Positions 60,801 through 64,000 of a stretch of 64,000 nt of DNA are shown here, one piece after another (position 1 is the first letter of the stretch; the number at the start of each line of letters is the position of its first letter). Below the pieces are notes generated by a model, which was not told the DNA's origin, ran no database searches, and saw only the letters and a program-made list of their open reading frames with translations. The DNA lies in the NCBI GenBank assembly GCA_028564705.1, contig JAPXFQ010001662.1:2106001-2170000 (forward strand), given 5' to 3'. This DNA is from Apricaphanius iberus (lineage: Eukaryota > Chordata > Actinopteri > Cyprinodontiformes > Aphaniidae). The position numbers were made by a program, and so were the translations under genes.

Positions 60801-63800
60801 TCAATTTTTTTTTTCGCCAATAGAATTTGATGTTCAGTATTGTTGGCTGTCGATCAACATACATGTGCATCGTGCAAACCTGTGGGGATGGCGCCATGCA
60901 CACAGGGTGCTCCATGTCTTCCTGTTTAGTCGCCAGAGAGCGGTCACAGAGAAGTCAGAGCAAACTTCTGCAAAAAAGTTAGTCATTCCCTGGCTACATA
61001 AACTTCAGGAAAAAAAAAAACGGCAAAAAGCTTTAGAAACCGGCGTAGGATTTACATCAGAGATGAGTTTCAGCAGTAGAGATGCATTCAAATTTTAAAA
61101 GGATTCAAAACCGATGCAGCTTTTGCAACATTTCAGTTGGATACCAAATACGGTCATATATTCAATAAAGCAAGTCAATACAACTGTTTATTTTAACAAA
61201 GTACACAATGACATGTTTTAAAAGCACAGATGATGCAACTGAACGATTGTAGTGGAAGGGGCAGAGGGAGTGAGGGGGCTTTTTTTAAACTGAGAGATTT
61301 TATGGACTAAGATGAATTGGAAGAGCAAAAATCCTGACATACAAACCAGATCAAAACATACTACTAAAACCTTCAAAGTACCACTTCAGTTAAATAAAGT
61401 AACTACTGATGCCGGCCTAATGTGTTGCTGGAAACTGTTAGTGAAATCGAACCAATGTCCACAGTGCTGCTTATTGTAAAAGTACTTAACGTATCAGTGA
61501 AGACGTTTAGTCAGTGGTGGATGAAAAGTGTGTCACAGCTGGCTTTATCACATACATGCAAAAAAAGGTCATTGCTTTTTTATTGCATTTGTAGCACAGG
61601 AAACTGTTAATCTAATCAGTTTTCATGGAAATACATTTAGGGTAGAGTTTAGTAGATATTTTCCTCTTAAAACAAAACATGAAATAAGGAAACCTGTTAA
61701 CTCTGTGCTTGTGCAAAAACTAGTGATTAGAAATATATAAAGCCTCCACTTTTTCGTTGTTTTGCTATGTTTTCAAGTTTCTAAATTGAGCCCGTGCATC
61801 ATAGTTGTTATCCTTCCTTCCCCATGCTGTGAGGTTTTATGAAAATAAAAAAGTTAATTAGGCAAAGTTGAGTTGCATAACCCAGTTAAGTGTGTCTGCT
61901 GTTCTCATTTGAAAAAGATGCACCTTCTACCTTATTTTAGAGGATGATTAACACCTTATTTGCATTCTTGTCAATCCGGTTTATGAGTTATGCATAATTG
62001 TTGCTGTGAAACTTCAATCTGTGAACCTGATTAGCCTGTATTTAATAGCATTTATGTAATTGTCCTTGTGCTTATGTTACTATGATATACACCTCCACAA
62101 AAAGGTTTAAAGGTAGTCTAGAGTTGTTGTTTTTTATTTTTTGGCTTATAGCACTGGTGCAACAGTTGTTGCTGGTTTTGTAGTTCATACAAATAAATTC
62201 TAGCACCGACACAAAATGTCTTCAACAATCTCTAAAAACCAAATGCAGTGCAGCTCATTACTTAAAAACATAAACGAACGATAGAAATGCATACAATGAA
62301 TGCACAATAAAAATACATATTTTCAAACATACTTCAGTGAAAATACTAACATATTTGCTAATGGTGTGGATGGGTTTAATACACAGGTGTGTGCCTATGC
62401 ATTGAAAAATGTGAGCAATTTAGTTCATTTTGCAATACATCTAATAGAATAAAAATTCCCTTAATAGCAAAGTGACAAATTCAAACAAAGATAATAACAT
62501 AAAGATAAAAAAAGAGCAGGATAAAAATATAACTACTGTAAGGGCAAAATTACAAAACTAAAATACTTTTATCAAAAAAAAAGCATACTCTGGTTCAAGA
62601 AATGGGCAACTGAGTAGGGTAATATAAAAATATTTACACAATATACACGTGTATTTGTGTTTTAAAGAGCAGCCTATTTACAAAAAAGTCACAAATTAAA
62701 ACCAGTGCAATCAACAGAGATGTGTAACACTGAACATCCTCTTTGTCATTCAACAACAGTGTTTCTTCAGTCAGAGGCTTCTTCAGGTCTGATGTAACAC
62801 AGACTGCTACAGGAGATCTTTCCTTTCCATTAGCCATCAGTGTTTACAGCAACTCATTTAAGAAATTTGAATAGGATGAGCTACAAGACTAAGTCTCCTT
62901 CTGGATCAATGAAGCATTTTCGAATTGAATTGAAGAGCGACAGAAATTAGTTTTTTAAAAAGAGACGACAGTGCAAATAACAGCAAGCATGTAAACATTT
63001 ACTGAGTTTGTTAGGAGCAGTGATGGTTATACAGTCCAACAGCTGCTACGATAATAAATGTTACTGTGTTTCAGCCCTTGCTGCTCAACTAGCTTCTTTA
63101 TGGGTTTTCCATTTTCAATCATTCTCACATAAACGTCTCACACTTCTTGTTGGAAGCGTCTGCATCGCCGTCAGATATGATCAAAATATGATTACCTAAT
63201 CGGATTAAGTATCTTCCGCCAGACTGGAATTCATTTCTCCTACGACCTATGATAATTATCACCCTACATCGGATGCGGTTGAGCTTACGATGGAGTGATA
63301 TCAGAGTAAAGAAAGGAAAGGGACGCTCCAGCTGTTGTTTTGAGATGAATATATCCCTCAAAATCCTACTTCCGAACTCTGTTGGATTCTCTAAGCAATC
63401 GTTTGCCGCCTACCGGTGGACTGGCAACCAACACACAGGAACTGTTGTAGGACATAAGGCTAATTACCCTGTTATGGTAAAACTTCTTTATCACAGCTGA
63501 CTATAGACACTATTCAGCATTCAGGCCTATCGTTGCTTCCTCTGTCACGCTCGCATCTTTCTCACAGTAGGAAAAAAAGCCCGAACAGTATGCAAAGCTA
63601 TCACATGAGTGTTACATATAAAAAATGGTTTATCAGTTGTTGTTTTTATATATGTTGCACTGTACAGCCCTTGAAGTCACAATTTACATACATTAATATA
63701 AATAAAACATATTTATGTTGTCTAATTTCACAGAAACCAGCCAGAGCAGGGAAGCTGCTGCCGACACAAGGTTCTGGTACAGTAATTTGGAGCCTGAAGA

Positions 63801-63951
63801 GGGTCTGAAGAGGTCGAGAGAGATGATGGACAGGCGGCTCCTTGGGGCAGAATCACAGTTCATGAACGAGGAACTTATTGTGGGCATCAGCAGACGACTT
63901 CAAACAGCTGTGGAGAAGATGCTGATGACCATAACAGACACGACTGACCAG
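20491..63951 (+). CDS. akap9: akap9, A-kinase anchoring protein 9, 5' part (20 coding exons)
   Basis: A giant coiled-coil scaffold at the centrosome and Golgi that holds PKA, phosphatases and other signalling proteins near microtubule nucleation sites. I joined 20 exons, each with fitting splice sites and phases, into 5652 nt or 1884 codons without a stop. Landmarks: MEDEERQKKLEAGKAK start (as in human), lysine-rich tract (about 30-45), AALKQRDGIITQL (about 177-189), LQIQFQQ, the AELDEMYGQQIVQMKQEL block, the PKA RII-binding helix (1614-1638) and LEDVLKTTAAAEETLG. Nearly the whole product is predicted coiled coil rich in E, Q, K and L. The full vertebrate protein has about 3900 residues, so the second half and the C-terminal PACT domain lie past the right edge. 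mterf1 sits divergently upstream, as in tetrapods. The gene spans more than 43 kb here, chiefly because of a 13.6-kb first intron. Confidence 0.95.
22971..23538 (+). mobile_element. Second copy of the hAT-plus-Tc1 composite
   Basis: 22971-23328 is the hAT-like element (TAGGGATGCACTGATATTGG ... GTTGCGTCCCTA). 23329-23538 continues with the same Tc1-derived flank as 9372-9580 (GTGAAGATTAAGGAACACAC ... GCCATTTAGAAAGCAATA). The left flank of the two copies is unrelated. Confidence 0.8.
24180..24230 (-). repeat. LINE-tail-like fragment
   Basis: AAATTTCCCCTTGTGGGACA is the usual 3' tail text of teleost LINEs (TTTCCCC-TGTGGGA), without more of the element. Confidence 0.35.
24529..24723 (+). mobile_element. 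MITE with CAGTGTTTTTC termini
   Basis: CAGTGTTTTTCAACCCTGCT at the left pairs, imperfectly, with GAGGTAGGGAAACACTG at the right; internal CTGCCCTACATG and CATGCAGGGCAG are also inverted. Length 195 bp, no ORF. Confidence 0.7.
25150..25805 (+). repeat. Dispersed repeat A split by a LINE
   Basis: The left half ends at GAGAGACCAATT (25258-25262) and the right half resumes at AATTAACCTGACAGTCATGT (25653). The two halves join as in the intact copy at 18655-18945. Confidence 0.75.
25263..25652 (-). mobile_element. LINE 3' end inserted in repeat A
   Basis: On the minus strand a frame at 25456-25656 reads VRTELSKRVFVYSAPFTWNL then LQNDLKLSNLIPLSVFKSKM, the C-terminus of a teleost non-LTR retrotransposon polyprotein. 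The 3' UTR runs left to TTAAATAAAGGATATAATAA. AATT on both sides is a short target duplication. Confidence 0.72.
27553..27793 (+). repeat. Intragenic repeat B, copy 1
   Basis: TTTCTGTTATTGTTAATAGG, then GAAGATGCTG, GATGATTTCCCTTCAAT and GTCAGTCAACGAATACAAAA. Shared with 35228-35367, where internal stretches are missing. Confidence 0.75.
27794..27830 (+). repeat. (TTTC)9 microsatellite
   Basis: Perfect tetranucleotide tract, directly after repeat B; copy 2 of repeat B is also followed by a TTTC tract. Confidence 0.95.
27983..28640 (-). mobile_element. L2/Rex1-like LINE, C-terminal ORF and tail
   Basis: Minus-strand reading gives GVQGALLKTFFDSEVASAIS then FGGV-stop-WSISSSTAERKQ, and later SFSDRLLHPRC and RSFLPAAIRL. 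This is the end of a common teleost reverse-transcriptase polyprotein. The 3' tail is CTCCACTGTGGAATAATAAA. In-frame stops make it dead. The exact clade is not resolved. Confidence 0.78.
34151..34423 (+). CDS. akap9: akap9 exon 2, lysine-rich
   Basis: Residues 17-107. Begins LAEYRQRKAHADSQ and has the run KKLKKKKKKK, then an acidic stretch, then FTKTLKSGETVRHDQTYNIE. Acceptor CTCGCTGCAG; donor GAG|GTAAGT. Confidence 0.95.
34515..35235 (+). mobile_element. Tc1-like scrap interrupted by the hAT element
   Basis: GTTATGTTACAACCAAACCTC before, and GACCAACACAAAGTAGTGAA after, the hAT insertion are neighbouring parts of the left region of a fish Tc1-like family. Confidence 0.55.
34562..35206 (+). 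mobile_element. hAT-like element (645 bp) with 8-bp target duplication
   Basis: Ends TAGGGCTGAATGATGATTCG (left) and ATATCGTCCAGCCCTA (right), inverted. Target duplications tgttaaac (34554-34561) and tgttagac (35207-35214) differ at one base. No transposase frame inside. Confidence 0.82.
35228..35367 (+). repeat. Intragenic repeat B, copy 2
   Basis: See copy 1 at 27553-27793. TTTCTGTTATTGTTAACAGG and GTGTCAGTCAACGAATACAA match; about 100 internal bases are missing relative to copy 1. Confidence 0.75.
37380..37615 (+). mobile_element. Rex3/RTE-like LINE scrap
   Basis: GGCATCTGGTTAGGACACCT, CTCCCTGGAGAGG and GACTATTTCTGAGACATCAC echo the LINE at 15055-15581, but are much more decayed. Confidence 0.45.
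37867..37975 (+). repeat. Fragment of the 6003 MITE family
   Basis: GAATTTGAATCAGGCATTGC, CTGCCGCTTTGTAGTATAAA and nearby text match 6189-6300. Confidence 0.65.
38003..38080 (+). mobile_element. hAT-like end fragment
   Basis: TAGGGCTGGGCAATATGGCC is a hAT-type end related to the element at 34562. No matching right end seen. Confidence 0.5.
38449..38757 (-). pseudogene. Tc1-like transposase fragment, internally deleted
   Basis: An open minus-strand frame of 102 codons. It reads GQPTKDIGKDAGSSQSAVSK then HIQGKLSERKKC, the N-terminal helix-turn-helix of a Tc1-like transposase, then jumps to RASSATTSTFPGDELQPWHS and CVKPLLKQDQQ, which lies further along the intact protein. The DDE catalytic domain is absent, so it cannot act as a transposase. 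Confidence 0.72.
39218..39262 (+). CDS. akap9: akap9 exon 3
   Basis: Residues 108-122, PESEVSTTAEDYSSE, close to the human ESEISTTADDCSSE. Acceptor TCTCTTGCAG; donor GAG|GTGAGT. Confidence 0.93.
39263..41465 (+). other. akap9 intron 3
   Basis: 2.2 kb. No repeat family or hidden exon recognised. Confidence 0.6.
41466..41615 (+). CDS. akap9: akap9 exon 4
   Basis: Residues 123-172: EEVEMLQQLTEERTVQDMED, then coiled coil ending SRELEDIRSAFGTEGVQQ, which matches the human ELEEMRVTYGTEGLQQ region. Acceptor TTTCTAATCAG; donor CAG|GTAAAT. Confidence 0.95.
41616..43575 (+). other. akap9 intron 4
   Basis: 2.0 kb. Contains the hAT-like element at 42660-43047; the rest is AT-rich and unassigned. Confidence 0.7.
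42660..43047 (+). mobile_element. hAT-like nonautonomous element (388 bp)
   Basis: Left end TAGGGATGTGTATTGGCAAG, right end TATTTTCTTACATCCATA. CGATA-rich subterminal repeats at both sides. Flanks ttgtaatt / ctggaatt agree at 6 of 8 bases, a possible old target duplication. Inverted relative to the copy at 1501. Confidence 0.65.
43576..43731 (+). CDS. akap9: akap9 exon 5
   Basis: Residues 173-224: LQDFEAALKQRDGIITQLTS, NLQQAREEKDEIMKEFLALT, EQSQKLQIQFQQ. One of the best-conserved parts of AKAP9. Donor CAG|GTGGGA; the next intron is only 92 bases. Confidence 0.97.
43824..44021 (+). CDS. akap9: akap9 exon 6
   Basis: Residues 225-290: LQAGEALRNTSHSSTAADLL, QARQQLVQYQQQLEEM and further coiled coil. 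Two acceptors are possible (CACAG before CTGCAG, or CTGCAG itself); the first keeps LQ, as in relatives. Donor ATG|GTGAGA. Confidence 0.93.
44103..46871 (+). CDS. akap9: akap9 exon 7, giant coiled-coil exon
   Basis: 2769 nt, residues 291-1213, without a stop. Heptad-rich coiled coil throughout. The block LMGTVEDLQKR ... AELDEMYGQQIVQMKQEL (about residues 485-545) is nearly identical to mammals. The end changes character: a basic SSRRKRRQRSKQEHK patch (about 1130) and an acidic, low-complexity tail. Acceptor TTTTCTCTTTAG; donor GCG|GTGAGC. Reading on into the intron adds 14 codons before TGA at 46911. Confidence 0.96.
46924..46929 (+). terminator. Candidate intronic polyadenylation signal
   Basis: AATAAA 11 bases after the stop codon reached when exon 7 reads on into intron 7; a second GAATAAAT lies near 46956. 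Use is unproven. Confidence 0.3.
47848..49791 (+). mobile_element. Decayed full-length Tc1-like transposon
   Basis: Left end TACCTTGCAATAATATTCAC; right end TATGAATACTTTGTAAGGTA, inverted copies. Near 48940-49140 the transposase DDE domain is still visible: GKLVRA, MDEDQYRAFL, then FQQGNDAKHT. Intact relatives read QQDNDPKHT, so the catalytic Asp has become Gly. Stops break the frame. Confidence 0.75.
49300..49490 (+). mobile_element. LINE 3' tail inside the Tc1-like element
   Basis: TTTTCAGTCAGAGGCCTCTT, CTGACTGCTACCGGAGATCC and CCCATTATGGGAAATAAAGT followed by a TTTGAATT tail. Related to 62741-62940. Confidence 0.6.
49859..49924 (+). CDS. akap9: akap9 exon 8
   Basis: Residues 1214-1235: VSGQGMGFQTDCAEEEEDTS then EH. 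Acceptor TTGCTTATTTAG; donor CAT|GTAAAT. Small, phase 0 at both ends, so it could be skipped without a frameshift. Confidence 0.85.
49925..52031 (+). other. akap9 intron 8
   Basis: 2.1 kb. 50990-51275 carries a probable end of another Tc1-like family (TTATCTTAGTCTGATTGAAA, then GGGCAATTACTTTTTTGCCA); the rest is unassigned. Confidence 0.55.
52032..52179 (+). CDS. akap9: akap9 exon 9
   Basis: Starts EECRLQMEAQRISLSQIHAA, then QLELLQEETDAS, and ends GGQ plus one base. Acceptor GTGTGTCAAG; donor G|GTAAAG. Confidence 0.9.
52265..52329 (+). CDS. akap9: akap9 exon 10
   Basis: Encodes GGRKSSKHMIEAVSEECKEI then IL. Acceptor CTTTTCTCAG; donor CTG|GTAATT. Flanked by introns of 85 and 92 bases. Confidence 0.88.
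52422..52542 (+). CDS. akap9: akap9 exon 11
   Basis: Encodes SFQRIFGREFLECFNTTDLA then PSSEEGPAASESTSIVQEAR. Acceptor CTGCCTTCAG; donor G|GTACAC, leaving phase 1. Confidence 0.88.
52627..52724 (+). CDS. akap9: akap9 exon 12
   Basis: Encodes ELYSNIWQVRERIEREHDRL then SQLQALLRSDVNK, coiled coil. Acceptor AATATTCCAG; donor AAG|GTAAAC. Confidence 0.9.
52725..53245 (+). other. akap9 intron 12
   Basis: T-rich; no feature seen. Confidence 0.6.
53246..53351 (+). CDS. akap9: akap9 exon 13
   Basis: Encodes MSELQMAYDELKSNSEKHLS then DLKAQLDSISLSSNR. Acceptor TATTCTTAG; donor G|GTAAAT, phase 1. Confidence 0.9.
53352..54830 (+). other. akap9 intron 13
   Basis: No repeat family or exon recognised. Confidence 0.6.
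54831..55059 (+). CDS. akap9: akap9 exon 14
   Basis: Encodes DLVDQAGESGNSAELQRLKA, then a strong coiled coil with ESHRQEMERLRAHYQQQAAE. Acceptor TATATTATTAG; donor AG|GTGAAC, phase 2. Confidence 0.93.
55060..57323 (+). other. akap9 intron 14
   Basis: 2.3 kb, AT-rich; a CCTTCCCTCTCTTCCCTCCC low-complexity stretch near 56980. Nothing else seen. Confidence 0.6.
57324..57384 (+). CDS. akap9: akap9 exon 15
   Basis: Encodes (S)LSSTPESSCEGMEECRQELK. Acceptor TCTGTTTTGCAG is strong. The donor AAG|GTCTGG is weak, but it is the only GT before the stop that leaves phase 0 for the next exon. Confidence 0.78.
57385..58102 (+). other. akap9 intron 15
   Basis: No feature recognised. Confidence 0.6.
58103..58429 (+). 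CDS. akap9: akap9 exon 16, first half of the PKA RII-binding helix
   Basis: Residues 1512-1620. Coiled coil with LTAQLQALRKALHHKYDQEV, ending YQERVEEEVAK. VEEEVAK is the start of the amphipathic helix that binds the RII dimer of PKA in AKAP9/yotiao. Acceptor ATCTCTCGTCAG; donor AAG|GTAGTA. Confidence 0.95.
58560..58860 (+). mobile_element. LINE C-terminal fragment
   Basis: AAATGGTTTGGACATGTTTA, GAGATGTATGGATGTGGT and TGGAGCCGGATGATTTGCTG match the end of a teleost LINE ORF (RWFGHV-like, RFMDVV-like, W-x-x-MI-x-C motifs). Decayed, in intron 16. Confidence 0.6.
59017..59286 (+). CDS. akap9: akap9 exon 17, second half of the RII-binding helix
   Basis: Residues 1621-1710. Begins AIVQMSVEFAQQTELARI, matching mammalian VIV-MSIAFAQQTELARI. 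The hydrophobic spacing (I, V, M, V, F, L) expected of an RII-docking helix is kept. Acceptor TTCTTGAAAG is poor in pyrimidines at its end; donor CAG|GTCAGT. Confidence 0.95.
59287..60022 (+). other. akap9 intron 17
   Basis: No feature recognised. Confidence 0.6.
60023..60147 (+). CDS. akap9: akap9 exon 18
   Basis: Acidic: ALKKEDDGEEQYEEDSGRTT, then ADGRLKTSMRDDGEPSDKDT. Acceptor CTGCCCATCCAG; donor AG|GTACAA, phase 2. Confidence 0.88.
60288..60466 (+). CDS. akap9: akap9 exon 19
   Basis: Encodes NLLYEANRKLSQVLEDVLKT then TAAAEETLGLHMQRL, which matches human NRLLKILLEVVKTTAAVEETIG. Acceptor GTGTTTTTAG. The only donor that keeps the frame with exon 20 is CAG|GCAAGT, a GC donor; the nearby GTAGCA would leave the wrong phase. 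Confidence 0.92.
60467..63733 (+). other. akap9 intron 19, GC-AG
   Basis: 3.3 kb, begins GCAAGT and ends CACAG. Contains a LINE tail at 62741-62940. I searched it for further akap9 exons and found none; joining exon 19 directly to exon 20 keeps the frame. Confidence 0.7.
62741..62940 (+). mobile_element. LINE 3' tail
   Basis: TTTCTTCAGTCAGAGGCTTC, GACTGCTACAGGAGATC and CTCCTTCTGGATCAATGAAG then a TTGAATTGAA tail. Same family as 49300-49490. Confidence 0.6.
63734..63951 (+). CDS. akap9: akap9 exon 20, last one in the window
   Basis: Residues 1812-1884. Has TRFWYSNLEPEEGLKRSREM and then NEELIVGISRRLQTAVEKML, matching human NEELMLNISSRLQAAVEKLL. Acceptor CTAATTTCACAG; donor CAG|GTACAA. Further exons lie to the right of the window. 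Confidence 0.94.
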
Positions 63952-64000
63952 GTACAAACCCATTATTTGTGTCAGAGTTAGCATTGTTGACTGTAGCTCA

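Noticed and set aside
60712..61098. 128-codon open frame with K- and E-rich end in intron 19
   Set aside because: No likeness to AKAP9, and inserting it is not needed for frame; looks like chance.

Overview
The window looks like nuclear DNA of a ray-finned (teleost) fish. It has short exons in AT-rich introns with GT-AG splice sites, and it is littered with decayed teleost-type mobile elements: Tc1-like and hAT-like DNA transposons, Rex3/RTE-like and L2/Rex1-like LINEs, and MITEs. Nothing prokaryotic is present: no operons, ribosome binding sites or CRISPR. I saw no tRNA, rRNA or convincing ncRNA gene. All gene names rest on remembered family similarity, not on a search.

Three host genes are supported. 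(1) 472-3361, minus strand: the 5' half of dus3l (tRNA-dihydrouridine synthase 3-like), five exons with both CCCH zinc fingers; the rest lies beyond the left edge. (2) 7395-8546, minus strand: mterf1, a complete intronless coding region of 383 codons, probably with a noncoding first exon near 10215-10330. (3) 20491-63951, plus strand: the 5' part of akap9 (A-kinase anchoring protein 9 / AKAP450 / yotiao). I could join twenty coding exons in one reading frame (5652 nt, 1884 codons). They include a 2769-bp coiled-coil exon and the conserved PKA RII-binding helix. The gene runs off the right edge.

Layout: 1-3361 dus3l; 3362-7394 intergenic DNA with a (GATA)29 tract, Tc1 and hAT scraps and a MITE; 7395-10330 mterf1, whose putative intron holds a Tc1-like remnant split by an hAT-like insertion; 10331-20270 a gene-free spacer with a three-layer nest of elements (14967-16910), a tandem duplication plus foldback with a small ORF (17199-18068) and a LINE fragment; 20273-20490 the akap9 promoter and first exon; 20539-63733 akap9 introns, many carrying repeats.

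mterf1 and akap9 are divergently arranged neighbours, as in tetrapods; dus3l beside mterf1 is a different linkage from human. The products act in separate places: dihydrouridine modification of RNA (dus3l), mitochondrial DNA binding and transcription termination (mterf1), and a centrosome/Golgi coiled-coil scaffold for PKA (akap9). No new multi-gene system is evident. The points most worth a second look are a frame-enforced GC-AG intron in akap9, a possible intronic polyadenylation site after the giant exon, an unexplained foldback with an 80-codon ORF, and several datable nested insertions.
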